Shown here: positions 18,401-27,221 of the stretch, piece by piece
Position numbering within the stretch: the stretch's first letter is position 1
Layout of the letters: every line of letters begins with the position of its first letter
Source: DASXTC01 sp036505635
GTDB taxonomy: Bacteria; Acidobacteriota; Polarisedimenticolia; JACPZX01; DASXTC01
Assembly: GCA_036505635.1 (NCBI GenBank)
Contig: DASXTC010000082.1
Coordinates: 26,519 to 90,518, forward strand
Direction of reading: 5' to 3'
DNA: 64,000 bases
Notes under the pieces: model-generated
Told to the model about the DNA's origin: nothing
The model's database searches: none
What the model saw: the letters and a program-made list of their open reading frames with translations, nothing else
Made by a program: the position numbers and the translations under genes

Positions 18401-21400
18401 GTACTACCTGATCTACCACGGCAACCAGTTCTCCACTTTCTCGGGAGAGTTCTCGACCCGGGCCCAGTGCGACCCGAATACAGGCGTCCTTCTGCCAGTC
18501 TCCTCGACGACGCTCCAGAACGCGTGGGATGCCAGAAACACCACCGAGTCGGTGATGCTGCATTACTTCGGCGACCCGGTTATCGGCAGTCTCCGCGGCA
18601 ACGGAAGCAACGGCAAGTATCGGATCCGCGTGCGCTTCCGGACCGGCCTGAGCTCGACCGGAGCGCCCAACGCCCCGTGCGTCGCCCCGGGCAGCGACAA
18701 CACGCTCGAGACGAGCCCGAGCGGTGACGACAGCCTCCTGCCATTCCGCCTCCGAAACGGCGTCATGGGGTCGGTGGTCGGCACGGGGAATGACGGCATC
18801 TGCAACACGGCGGCCACCGGCACCGACGTTCAGCTCATCCCCGCCGGCAGCTTCGGACAGCCCTTCGCCCTGGCGATCGCCGGACCGATCGGGACGGACC
18901 GCGCCAACAGCATCATCTCGTTGAACCGTTACATCTATGACTGCTCCGACACCCTCTCATTGAAGGTGGGGGACAACAGCAACTGCACCAGCGGCACTTG
19001 CGGCCTGCGCCAGTCGACTCCACAGGCCTCCGTGAGCGACAACACGAAGGTCCAGGTCCTGGACCCCAACGGCGTCCTCTTCGACGAAGAGGCGGGCTTC
19101 ACCTTCCTGGCGCAGGCGAACGACATCGCATACTGCACCTCGATTGGATTAACGAACTTCCCCTGTGGCAGCTCGTTTCGTGCCTCGCGCGACGTGATCT
19201 ACAACTCCAACCCGCGCCGGGTCCAGAACACGGTTGGCTCCGGCCCGGCGCGCAACAACGGGATCGTCGAGGTGAGGGACGGCGACACGATCAGGGCGAT
19301 CTACGACGACAAGTCGCCTTTGAACGGTCCGGTCGGCGGCTCACCGGAACCGGAAGACGCCGTGACGGTGGCGAAGGTGAGCTGCAAGCCCTTCATCGGC
19401 AAGGTCCTCCTCGGCGGCGGCTCCCTGCCGTCGCGCGGAGTGGGCAACGAGAACGCCCGTCGGACCGTGATCTCGGGAGGGTGTGACGTGGGCCGGCAGG
19501 CCGGCGGCCGCGGCGACTTCTCCCTGGATGCCGGCGAAACGATCGTCTATCAGGTCGGCTTCGCCAACCAGAGCGTGGGCGCGCTCGTCAACCTGAAGGG
19601 GACCCTCTCGTGCGTGGATCCCTCCCCCGGCATTCCCAACCCGTGCGACTCGATCACCATCCTCCAGGACACGGCCGAGCTTGGCCTCATCCCCACCGGC
19701 AGGGAAGGGATAGCGTCCTGGACCCTCCGGGTGGAGGACTCGGCGCGGGCCTTGAACGGGGCGAACGGCGCCGTGGACCTGAAGGTCTGCTTCTCGTCTC
19801 GCAGCACCGACTTTGCGGGAGTGCTCGAGTCGGCGAGCCAGTGCTTCACCTCCCGCGAGGCGGTGCAGGCCGACTGGCAGATCCTGCGCTACAACACGGA
19901 TCTGCCCGGCGGCGGCACGCTGGCCAGGGACTTCAACCGGGACGGCGAGATCACGGTCCAGCCCGAAGGGTCCCAGGCGCGCAACCTCGAGCTGGCCACC
20001 TACCAGCCGCTGAACGATGGGGGCAACCCGAACCAGGCGATCGCGGCGTTGATGCCGTGGCATTTCGACGACAACGACGGCGGGTTCACCGCTTTCCGCA
20101 CTCCCGACAGCAAACCCGGGGGAGCAGGCTCGGCGCAGAACAGCCTGGCCTGGTTCTACGGCACGGCCGGGGGATGCGGATGGCAGAGCCAGAACGGCGG
20201 CATCGTCAGCACCAGCGACACGGCCCCCAAAGGGGTATGGCACGCCGGTCACGGCCCGGTCCCGACCTTCGGCTCGGCCTGTCCGACGTACGCGGTGCCG
20301 AGTGACCCGCTGACGGCCGGTTTCACCGAGTACATCCACGACGTCCTCTGGTCTCCGGTGATACAGAAGGTGAACCAGACTCCCGACGCGCGCGGATTTT
20401 CCTACGACGTTCGCATGGAATCGCTCGGATGGAACGAGGAGATGGACCTCGCCGACGCCGGCACGGCCATCAACCTCGAGCTGGACAACAACCTCGACCA
20501 GGACGACGGCCGTCCGATCAACCTCGGCGACTCCTACAGCTACCTCATCCTGTTCGGTGTGCAGGGCCCGAGGACCAACGCGCCCAACGGCCAGCGGACC
20601 TTCGGTCCCTTGCGTGACAGCGACAACTCGATCGGCAGCGCCGGACAGGTCAACGGCGACGAGGTGGGAGTCATTGGAACCGCCGGGACGCAGCGCCTCG
20701 AGTCGAATCCCCTGGAGCGGCTTCTGCTGGCCTTCCCGGTGGCTGATCAGAATGCCGCCCTGCGCGGCTTCCAGAGCAACCTGAAGGTCGACGACGGACC
20801 CGACTCCAACGACCCTCCCCAGTGCCAGGGGTACACGGCCCTGCCGTGCATCGACGGCGTCTGTCAGGGGGGTCTCTGCGTCATCGGCGCCGACGCTGCA
20901 ATCGGCGTCACCTGCACTGCCAACGCCCAGTGCACGGGCCCGGCCACCCGGATCGGCCACTCGACTCCGTGGGGCCCGGTCCGCAATCGCGAGCTGATCG
21001 ACGCCATCGCCGGCTCCTACGAGGACTTCCGCGGGCCGAGCGGGACGAAGTTCCAGCTCGAGTTCGGGTTCTTCCTCTCCGAGGGGGGCCTGGGAGCGAG
21101 AGGATGGACCATCGACGACCCCTATCTCGAGTGGTCCGAGCAGCACCCCGCGGATCAGGACCCCAACGACGTGGACGACTGCCGGAGGATCGGTGGCCAC
21201 TGCAGCTTCGAGACCAGCACATGCGACATCGGCAAGCTCGGCACCCCCTGCGCGCCCGGGCCGGCCGGAGACGCGTCGTGCGTCAGGCGCGCCGGTTCCA
21301 CCGCAGCCGCGCGTCCGTGCGGCACGGTCTCCTTCGAGCGGATGTACCTGCACAACTGTTCGACCGGACTGAAGATCATCGTGAGCGATGCCACGCCCGC

Positions 21401-24400
21401 CGCCGGCACGGGGGGGTGCGGTCCGACGCAGGTGCCGGTCAACGTGCGCAGCGACGAGGAGCCCTTCGGGGAGCTCTTCTGCCTCGATTCCACCGCGGGC
21501 CACTTCGAGGGGACGGCCCTGATCAGCGGCGTGGCCGACCAGCCGGGGATCCTCTTCGTCAACGCGACGGCCGGCGAGAACTTCAACATCACCGCGTCGT
21601 ACAGGGATCTCGAGTGCGATCAGGACGGCGACGGAGCCCTGGGTGAGAACGACTTCACCGACCTGGATGGTGACGGCGTGAAGAATTTCGGCGCCGACAA
21701 CGCCCGCGAGGAGATCAGTGGCACCGTCAGGTATGCGGAAGGCCAGGGGGCCTCCGACGACGATAACTGCTACGACGCCCTGACCATCACCGACATCTAC
21801 AACCCGGTGGGCACCCCGGGCATCGACGTCAACGGAGGCGGCACGATCTCCTCCGAGGACTGCCTGCCCCCCGGCCTGACCTACTTCCCGCCGAGCGCCA
21901 CGGATCCGAACCTGGACGACGCCACCCACGACCCGGCCGGGGTCTGCTCGGCGGTGCCGGGGCCGGGGACCTGCATCGGCGGTCCGACAAACAGGCTGGG
22001 CAGCTCATGCGTCAGGCACGTCGACTGCGAGAACCACAGCAGATCGCTCCTGAGCGGCCAGTGCGACTGGGACAACGACGGGTTCGGGGACCTCTGCGAC
22101 AATTGCCCCCGGATCCCGAACAACAGCCAGCTCGACACCGACGCCGACGGAATCGGCGATCTCTGCGAGGTCCCCGACATCGACGGCGATGGCGTGCAGA
22201 ACTCAGCCGACAACTGCCCCACGGTCTACAACCCGCCCGACCCGGTCTTCCGGTTCCAGACTGACTCCGACGGGGACGGGCTGGGGGACGACCGCAGGGC
22301 ATTGGACACCGTCTCCTGCGCCGTCGGCAATGGATGCCCCAAGCCCAACGCTCAGAACTACTGCGACCCTGATTCGGCGGACGACGACAACAACGGAATG
22401 CCCGACGACCTGATCAGCTTCCTCGCGGAGCTCGACTGCAACTACACGGCGGTGGGGATCGGCAGGGTTGGCAGGTCTGCACCGGTGGTCGGCGCGTTCG
22501 CCCTCCAGTTGATCAACATGACCGACGACGGGATGGCGGACTTCGGCTGCACCTCGGGAAACCCCGATCCGAACAACGATCCAACTCAGATCGACTCGTG
22601 CACACAGGAGACACCACTCGATCCGAACAACGACGCGGAATGCGATACGAGTACGGGCTCAGGGGACGGCCGGTGCAACCCCATCCCCGACGGCATCGCG
22701 GACCCTGGGGAGCTCTCCCAGATCTCCCTGAAGCTGGCCAACTCCTCGCTCGACAGCCTCGGCGTTGGCCGCACGCTGACGAACCTCACGATCGGGCTCC
22801 GCGCCACCACCCCGTCGGTCAGGTGTACGCCGCGGAGCTCCACGAGGCACTTCCATGACTGCGCCCTGCCGAACCCGGTCTTCCCGGCCAATCAGTTGAC
22901 CGCGATCGGGCCGGGGCAGGTCTTCTGCACCTACTACGGTGATTTCAACTTCTGCATCGACGACACCATTGGAGGCCCAGGGCAATCCTCGGCGGTCGCC
23001 CTCGCCGAGGCGGGATTCGCGGTGACGGCGCAGGGAGATGACCTCGAGGGGATGAGCCCGGTTCAGACCTTCAAGCTCTTCGTCGACATCGACCGTGTGG
23101 ATGACGACAAGATTGCGGGGTACTGCCCCAACGATCCGAGCGTCGATCCGAACGATCCCGCCGATGCCGGCATCCTCTGCGAGGATTTCGACACGGAGCG
23201 CAACGGCGTCGCCGGCTACCAGTTCAGCCGACTGCCTCACTCGACCTCACCGGCCGACCCGCTGAGGGCCGATAGCGACCCGAACGACGACGTGCTGGGC
23301 TTCACGCAGACCACCGGGCCGAGCCCGGCCGGCACCGGCGCCCGGACCTGTCTCAAGGACGTCGGCCGCTTCGCGGACTGCGTGCCCGTCTCCGAGGAGA
23401 ACGACTGGCACCTGCATTCACCGACGGAAGGACCGGGCGAGGGGTACGACCTGTTCCGGCCCCCGACCGTCGGCGCGCCTGACGGCGGCAAGGCCCACGG
23501 CGGAACCCGTTCGATGCACTGGGGCCGTCACCTGGACGAGACCTCGACTCTGCTTGACTCGAACAGATTCCGCCAGCTCTCCGCCTACGTCCTCGACTCG
23601 CAGGGGGACCCGAACATTCCCGGCATCGTCATCGGTCCAAAGACCACGGGAGAGTTCTGGCACATCATGTCGGTGCCTGACGACGAGAACGCCGGCAACG
23701 GGTTCGTGCCCCCCGGAAGAGGGTTCGGCGGGGGACAGGTGCAGATCAGCCTGCTCGGCCAGGACGGCAGGTTTGAGAAGTGGCAGGTCGTCACACCGTC
23801 CGCCAACGGCTACGACTCGATCATCCAGGGCACCATCTCGATCTGCGAGTTTGACCCGGGGGACGACCAGTTGCCGCCGGACAGCCAGACGATGTGCAAC
23901 GACAGCCGGATGTGGATGGACATCGGCAACGTGTTCGGAGCCGATCCCAACTGCCTGATTGACACCGACGGCGACGACCCGTGGCACCTTGACTGCGGCG
24001 ACACGACGTCCAGAGGCCCGGGTTGGACCGAGAGGGGAAGCCTCGGCGATGGAGTGTGGGCGAAGTCGCAGTTCAGCCTTTCGGCCTACGCGGGCCGGAC
24101 GGCGCGGCTGCGCTGGATTGGAATGGAAGGGGGCGGCTGGTCGTTCGGTATCACCCGATCGTTCGCGGAACCGGAGCCGGGCAACCCGCTCTACAGCATA
24201 TATGAGGAAGGGGAAGACGACGGCTGGTGGATCGACGACATCCGGCTGACCGACCTGAGGGTCGCTCGTCCGGTCTCCATCAATCCGGACCCAGACGAAG
24301 GGCTCTACACCTGCGCCCTGGGTGACAACCCGGCCAACTGCGGCACGATCACCCTCGACATCGCCGGCTCGGCGGACGCGACGGCGCCTCTTGTCAGCCC

Positions 24401-25064
24401 GGCGCCGGGGGTGGTCGTCAACCTGGATGCCAGGGGATCCCATGCCGACGGGGCTCCGTGCGAGAACGGCGTCATCCTGTACGAGTGGAGGGAGATCGAC
24501 CCCAACGGCGCGACCCTGGACGTCATCCAGGCCTACGCTCCGCAGGCCCTCGTGAGCGTGGCTCCCTTGAAGGATGCCCGGTACCGCGTCCTGGCGAATT
24601 GCTCCTCCGACCCGGCGTGCGCCGCCCAGCGGGACGTCACTGTCCAGGTCTTCTCGGCGACTCCGGGCGACCTGGTCCTGACCGTGACGGCGAGCGCGGG
24701 GACCGGGTGCGCGCAGGCCGATCTCTCCTGGACGGCGCGAGCGCAGAACCCGCTCTTCAGCGGGTACAGCGTTCACAGGGCCCGCAGGTCGACCGCGTCG
24801 ACGGCTCTCGTCAGTGGCGGGACGTTCGTCGGCAACGGAGCAGATTCCTGCCTCAAGGCGACCGTCCCCCAGGGCACGATCGGCTCGACCGTGGGAAGCT
24901 CGGATACGTTCTGCCCGGCCGGAGGTGAAGTGCTCAACTACCTGGTCGGGCATGCGGGCTTCGCCGGGACCTCGGCAGCCGGGAAGGCTCCGGTGGGGGT
25001 CACCTCGGCCGGAGGTCCCTACAACGGCAACGGCACGGCGGCCTGCGTCGACCCGCCGCCCTGA
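15456..25064 (+). CDS. Giant secreted subtilase-like (S8) multidomain protein
   Basis: A 3202-residue exported protein. The frame is open from 14940, but ATG 15456 is followed at once by a signal peptide (LLALLVLLALPPALFIG), so I start there. A divergent peptidase S8 domain spans ~residues 325-830. The triad is D333 (RDAGVDGG), H448 (NTHGTLV) and S751 (GTSISAGK). A prodomain-like region precedes it. The remaining ~2300 residues are Cys-rich beta modules with repeated W-x-I-D-D motifs (GWTIDDPYLEW, WWIDDIRL), like lectin/MAM-type modules. TSP3 calcium repeats occur near 2050-2080 and 2205-2265, and Fn3/PKD-like modules near the end. It is likely a surface-bound or released protease. The catalytic domain is atypical, so activity is plausible rather than shown. 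Confidence 0.85.
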   Translation: MAMNPGSTSLRLLALLVLLALPPALFIGAPARSRGPGARGSEIEIGRPGTRDGRVPWAARAELRVTDSLRRQFYKRPDTRTWWPGPDDIGLKSYGHVAVSELADPGVLILPNSKGSIRIGRPTDRDLLPAEMAQQASVNGAGRGGKYWIVQFTPSYAATRGVLDASAEMAKRGFEVVSYVPNNAFLVRINKPKDVDNLKDPAVFQYSTLFTPADRIHPAVGRKSLRDEARASSDILQLHAGILPGGSMASVEEAIARLGGEVIQKYDIAGNETISFTLRNNRLLTLVRTAEEIGGVTESLEFEQMNYVTSQMVELGRLLDPRDVGGALFPFRDAGVDGGGTFVSGLPNYSDPNPGSPLSLSGAIYDVQPQFLGVADNGLTLDTHSFANDNQNPCLTNCTSASGKAGLTGVGASHRKVEAYLRGVDFDATSVGDFLTCDSIKQSGGNTHGTLVTGGAASNPSGGTIGLDREYNDIGTVDQFDSFFNDTVEDHLSLDGQARGARVIFEDIANTPVSSPPACAVVFLSDVDAGDEPADRIADMIFRRDLHQSPASYSTIDERGAKVTLFAFGAPVNFDDNFTNGRGSYDPAGPGTGSAGIDALLFKNREVLHVSAVGNDGSDPTTNADIDPFTPTDANDTFTVDDIQVNDIATAKNIVTVGTNYSDRIQATLDPGESIANFTSKGPATFASMRGAPLVVAPGVDIGDGFESRDGRFQNDYFISLAQTVSFDNENDADTGNRVENVLIQGQAGTSISAGKIAGAALQIRDYFAKGFYSTASASTSDRISRMSGALVKALLINSTDWASQGPLLGTCTGRGPLNCITEEGYGKVELANTLPLSNYRTEVRPHNTTNVAPVTNVPQALLVADEHFDGGLRRDATKPALDGSTTGIGVVPYGGSVSFDVFRRHGWDQLRISLAWYDASGDLLRNNLDLEILDGDYDRSSTGLCNSSSTRHGVCGYCKATANVDPNAGSDAPYLVEAGNPYYLIYHGNQFSTFSGEFSTRAQCDPNTGVLLPVSSTTLQNAWDARNTTESVMLHYFGDPVIGSLRGNGSNGKYRIRVRFRTGLSSTGAPNAPCVAPGSDNTLETSPSGDDSLLPFRLRNGVMGSVVGTGNDGICNTAATGTDVQLIPAGSFGQPFALAIAGPIGTDRANSIISLNRYIYDCSDTLSLKVGDNSNCTSGTCGLRQSTPQASVSDNTKVQVLDPNGVLFDEEAGFTFLAQANDIAYCTSIGLTNFPCGSSFRASRDVIYNSNPRRVQNTVGSGPARNNGIVEVRDGDTIRAIYDDKSPLNGPVGGSPEPEDAVTVAKVSCKPFIGKVLLGGGSLPSRGVGNENARRTVISGGCDVGRQAGGRGDFSLDAGETIVYQVGFANQSVGALVNLKGTLSCVDPSPGIPNPCDSITILQDTAELGLIPTGREGIASWTLRVEDSARALNGANGAVDLKVCFSSRSTDFAGVLESASQCFTSREAVQADWQILRYNTDLPGGGTLARDFNRDGEITVQPEGSQARNLELATYQPLNDGGNPNQAIAALMPWHFDDNDGGFTAFRTPDSKPGGAGSAQNSLAWFYGTAGGCGWQSQNGGIVSTSDTAPKGVWHAGHGPVPTFGSACPTYAVPSDPLTAGFTEYIHDVLWSPVIQKVNQTPDARGFSYDVRMESLGWNEEMDLADAGTAINLELDNNLDQDDGRPINLGDSYSYLILFGVQGPRTNAPNGQRTFGPLRDSDNSIGSAGQVNGDEVGVIGTAGTQRLESNPLERLLLAFPVADQNAALRGFQSNLKVDDGPDSNDPPQCQGYTALPCIDGVCQGGLCVIGADAAIGVTCTANAQCTGPATRIGHSTPWGPVRNRELIDAIAGSYEDFRGPSGTKFQLEFGFFLSEGGLGARGWTIDDPYLEWSEQHPADQDPNDVDDCRRIGGHCSFETSTCDIGKLGTPCAPGPAGDASCVRRAGSTAAARPCGTVSFERMYLHNCSTGLKIIVSDATPAAGTGGCGPTQVPVNVRSDEEPFGELFCLDSTAGHFEGTALISGVADQPGILFVNATAGENFNITASYRDLECDQDGDGALGENDFTDLDGDGVKNFGADNAREEISGTVRYAEGQGASDDDNCYDALTITDIYNPVGTPGIDVNGGGTISSEDCLPPGLTYFPPSATDPNLDDATHDPAGVCSAVPGPGTCIGGPTNRLGSSCVRHVDCENHSRSLLSGQCDWDNDGFGDLCDNCPRIPNNSQLDTDADGIGDLCEVPDIDGDGVQNSADNCPTVYNPPDPVFRFQTDSDGDGLGDDRRALDTVSCAVGNGCPKPNAQNYCDPDSADDDNNGMPDDLISFLAELDCNYTAVGIGRVGRSAPVVGAFALQLINMTDDGMADFGCTSGNPDPNNDPTQIDSCTQETPLDPNNDAECDTSTGSGDGRCNPIPDGIADPGELSQISLKLANSSLDSLGVGRTLTNLTIGLRATTPSVRCTPRSSTRHFHDCALPNPVFPANQLTAIGPGQVFCTYYGDFNFCIDDTIGGPGQSSAVALAEAGFAVTAQGDDLEGMSPVQTFKLFVDIDRVDDDKIAGYCPNDPSVDPNDPADAGILCEDFDTERNGVAGYQFSRLPHSTSPADPLRADSDPNDDVLGFTQTTGPSPAGTGARTCLKDVGRFADCVPVSEENDWHLHSPTEGPGEGYDLFRPPTVGAPDGGKAHGGTRSMHWGRHLDETSTLLDSNRFRQLSAYVLDSQGDPNIPGIVIGPKTTGEFWHIMSVPDDENAGNGFVPPGRGFGGGQVQISLLGQDGRFEKWQVVTPSANGYDSIIQGTISICEFDPGDDQLPPDSQTMCNDSRMWMDIGNVFGADPNCLIDTDGDDPWHLDCGDTTSRGPGWTERGSLGDGVWAKSQFSLSAYAGRTARLRWIGMEGGGWSFGITRSFAEPEPGNPLYSIYEEGEDDGWWIDDIRLTDLRVARPVSINPDPDEGLYTCALGDNPANCGTITLDIAGSADATAPLVSPAPGVVVNLDARGSHADGAPCENGVILYEWREIDPNGATLDVIQAYAPQALVSVAPLKDARYRVLANCSSDPACAAQRDVTVQVFSATPGDLVLTVTASAGTGCAQADLSWTARAQNPLFSGYSVHRARRSTASTALVSGGTFVGNGADSCLKATVPQGTIGSTVGSSDTFCPAGGEVLNYLVGHAGFAGTSAAGKAPVGVTSAGGPYNGNGTAACVDPPP

Positions 25065-25091
25065 GGCGGAGGGCCCGACAAGGGGGAGGCG

Positions 25092-25688
25092 TCAGGCCTT
25101 CCGCGACGCGAAGGGGGAGCCGGCCACGACGAACCGGTAGAGGCGATCGGCGGCCTGCCGGATCCCGATCCGGGGGGTCCGGACCCATCGGGCGGGAGCC
25201 TCGCCGTCATCGCGGATCCAGAGGGGCTTCCTCGTCAGATCGTGGCCGTAAAGGCGCCGGTCGATCCCGAGCGCGGCGGTGAGCTTGCCCGGTCCGGAGG
25301 CCAGCCCGGTGACGGGCCTTCCGTCGCGGCGCCGCTTCATGACCTCGATCCCCTCGTGCGGCGCGAGCGCCCGGATCAGGACCGCGGAAGCCACCCCCTC
25401 TTCACCGGTCACCACGTTCATGCAGAAGTGATTCCCGTATGTGAAGTAGATGTAGGCGCGCCCGGCGGGGCCGAACATCGCCCGGTTGTGCTGAGTGGGC
25501 CCGCGGTAGGCGTGGGACGCGGGGTCCTTCGCGCCCAGGTAGGCCTCCACCTCCACGATCCGGCCCGAGGTCAGGACTCCATCCTTCAGGTGGCAGAGGA
25601 GCTTCCCAAGCAGGTCCGGGGCCACCTCGAGGGCGGAGCGTCTGTAGAACGATCTCTTCAGAGCTCCGTGCAGGGACGCCATCCCCAC
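25092..25688 (-). CDS. mpg: 3-methyladenine DNA glycosylase (AAG/MPG family)
   Basis: A 198-residue protein of normal length for the family. Recognisable motifs are APDLLGKLL near the start, the catalytic-Glu region GRIVEVEAYLG, then DPASHAYRGPT, and AYIYFTYGNHFCMNVV, which builds the active-site pocket. AAG removes 3-methyladenine, 7-methylguanine and hypoxanthine from DNA by flipping the base out, starting base excision repair in the cytoplasm. It starts at GTG 25688 or, nearly as likely, ATG 25682. Its start lies 4 nt after the stop of the upstream Ig/TSP3 gene, so the two share a transcript, though they have no obvious common role. It is convergent with the giant subtilase gene. Confidence 0.93.
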   Translation of the reverse strand: MGMASLHGALKRSFYRRSALEVAPDLLGKLLCHLKDGVLTSGRIVEVEAYLGAKDPASHAYRGPTQHNRAMFGPAGRAYIYFTYGNHFCMNVVTGEEGVASAVLIRALAPHEGIEVMKRRRDGRPVTGLASGPGKLTAALGIDRRLYGHDLTRKPLWIRDDGEAPARWVRTPRIGIRQAADRLYRFVVAGSPFASRKA

Positions 25689-25692
25689 CAGC

Positions 25693-26781
25693 TTACCTGA
25701 CGCGGACGCCGCTGATCTCGCTGAACTCCTGCCGCTTCGTGCCCACGACCTTTCCGAGGACCTTGATGAAGAGGGAGGGGGCCCCCTTGCCGCAGATGGC
25801 GGCCCATTTCGCCGGGGTCACGGTCCAGGCGGTGGGGCTCAGAAGCTTCTTGCCGCTGGTGATCCTGGTGGCGAAGTTGGGGTTGGTCGCCACGAAGACC
25901 CTGAACCCGGTGTAGATCTCCGGTGTCCAGGTGATCGTCGGCGGCGGGTCGGCGCAGGTGATGTCGCCGTTCAACGGGAAAGTGATCGTGATGTCACACG
26001 CGTCGCCTCCCTCGGTGTCGCCGTCGGTGTTCGCCTGCGTCGGGTTGTAGTTCAGGGGGCAGTTGTCGCTCTCGTTGCAGATCCCATCGCTATCCTGATC
26101 CTGGCCCGGAGAACATACGCCCGGCGGCGGCCCGGTATTGCCGACGAACACGACCACCGACGCGGACGAGGCCGTGTTGCCGGCCCCGTCGCGCGCGATC
26201 GCGCTCAGCGTGTGCGCCCCATCGCTCGACGACGTCGTGTCCCAGGAGAACGCGTAGGGGGGGCTGGTCAGCTCGGCCCCCAGGTCCCCACCATCGAGCT
26301 GGATCTGAACCCCGGCCACGCCGACGTCATCCGATGCCGCCGCCTGGACCGCCACGGTTCCGACGAGGATGGCGGACGCGGCCGGCGCGGTGATCGAGAC
26401 GGTGGGCAGGGTGCTATCCCTGGGCTGCCCCGAGGCGACGTCCGAGAAGTCGCTCTCGTTCGAGCTGAAGTCCATGGCGGTGACGGCCACCCAGTAGACC
26501 AGCGCGGGATCCAGGGAGGTCACCGTGGTCTCGGTCGCGGTCGACGGGAGAGTCACCGTCGTGGCCTGCGTGGCCGCCACGACGGGAGACAGGTTGAACA
26601 CGCCCGGATCCGTGGAGACGTAGACGCGGTAGGCCGCGAGATCGGGGTCGGTCGTGTTGGCGTCCCACCGGATTGTCAGCGAGCCGGTCGTGGCGGCGCC
26701 CACCGGCGCGACGGCGAGGCCGACGAGCGCACCGATGAGAAGGCAACAGGAGCGAAGCGTTGACCGAGTCGGTAATCTCAT
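25693..26781 (-). CDS. Secreted Fn3/Ig-like protein with TSP3 repeat and shared C-terminal domain
   Basis: A 362-residue protein starting at ATG 26781, which is followed by a signal peptide (cleavage near VGAAT). A longer frame to 26871 exists but lacks a signal. The modules are an Fn3-like domain (~30-125, with VTSLDPALVYWVAV), a bacterial Ig-like domain (~130-225, SITAPAASAILVGTVAV to FVGN), a TSP3 calcium repeat (~235-265, DSDGICNESDNC) and the ~95-residue C-terminal domain. That last domain is very close to the end of the 13364-15055 protein (DITITFPLNGDITCADPP; SGKKLL; KWAAICGKG; IKVLGK). No catalytic domain is present, so a binding or structural surface role is likely. Confidence 0.82.
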   Translation of the reverse strand: MRLPTRSTLRSCCLLIGALVGLAVAPVGAATTGSLTIRWDANTTDPDLAAYRVYVSTDPGVFNLSPVVAATQATTVTLPSTATETTVTSLDPALVYWVAVTAMDFSSNESDFSDVASGQPRDSTLPTVSITAPAASAILVGTVAVQAAASDDVGVAGVQIQLDGGDLGAELTSPPYAFSWDTTSSSDGAHTLSAIARDGAGNTASSASVVVFVGNTGPPPGVCSPGQDQDSDGICNESDNCPLNYNPTQANTDGDTEGGDACDITITFPLNGDITCADPPPTITWTPEIYTGFRVFVATNPNFATRITSGKKLLSPTAWTVTPAKWAAICGKGAPSLFIKVLGKVVGTKRQEFSEISGVRVR

Positions 26782-26934
26782 GGCCCTGCTTCCTCGTGCC
26801 GCACGGGGCATTGCACGCCCCTGGCACCGGCCGCGGGCGGACGTTACCTGCCCGGACCGACCGGGGTTCATGTGCGGAATGTTTCGCTGAAATGGGTCTC
26901 GCGGCGGCCTGCGGGTAGGGCCGTCGCTCGGCTC

Positions 26935-26956
26935 CCCACGGTAGCGGGACCGTGGG
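26935..26956 (-). promoter_or_regulatory. Leader hairpin, 7-bp stem with 8-nt loop
   Basis: CCCACGG (26935-26941) pairs perfectly with CCGTGGG (26950-26956). It lies about 155 nt before ATG 26781, inside the presumed leader, with several weaker stems around it. It has no T-run, so it is not a simple terminator. Confidence 0.4.
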
Positions 26957-27091
26957 AGGAATCCGCGGTGTCGGGGATGGCGCGCCTGCCTGCGTCAAGC
27001 CCCGCTTCGCGGAATCAGCCGCCTTCTTCGATCCACCGGCTGCCGGCGCGTTTCGGTGCGCTGGCCTTTTTACTTCTGCCGGTCACAGGAG

Positions 27092-27119
27092 AGTATACAG
27101 ACTCCACGCGGTTGATCAA
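27092..27119 (-). promoter_or_regulatory. Promoter-like element for the leftward Fn3/Ig gene
   Basis: The minus strand has TTGATC (27119-27114) and TATACT (27097-27092) separated by 16 nt. Transcription would start near 27085, leaving a leader of about 300 nt before 26781. Confidence 0.4.
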
Positions 27120-27128
27120 GTTGCGGAT

Positions 27129-27153
27129 CGCACTCCGCGTAGCGCGGGGTGCG
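27129..27153 (-). terminator. Imperfect hairpin after the TlpA-type gene
   Basis: Two 11-nt arms (27129-27139 and 27143-27153) pair at 10 of 11 positions, with one G-T pair, around a 3-nt loop. It begins about 70 nt after the stop of the 27222-29405 gene. There is no T-run on the minus strand, so intrinsic termination is uncertain. Confidence 0.35.
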
Positions 27154-27221
27154 TGTTTCATGGTTCTCGTCCGTGTCAGGATTCCCCCGCCGGAGGGCGC
27201 GCGCGTGCCGGGCCCTCCCGG

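Larger units (their letters stand above)
26782..27221 (-). other. 440-nt intergenic region with hairpins and a promoter-like pair
   Basis: This stretch lies between the TlpA-type gene stop (27222) and the Fn3/Ig gene start (26781) on the same strand. It holds no credible gene. It contains a hairpin at 27129-27153, a promoter-like pair at 27092-27119, and a perfect 7-bp stem CCCACGG/CCGTGGG at 26935-26956. The ~300-nt predicted leader is long for this genome. Confidence 0.5.

Noticed and set aside
25056..25069. CCGCC-CTGA-GGCGG hairpin at the end of the giant gene as a terminator
   Set aside because: The stem is only 5 bp, includes the stop codon and lacks a T-run.
26960..27040. Possible c-di-GMP (GEMM) or cobalamin riboswitch, from GACGCA and GGTCCCGC-like words in the leader
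   Set aside because: The required helices and conserved loop order do not line up with either consensus by eye, so only a structured leader is reported.
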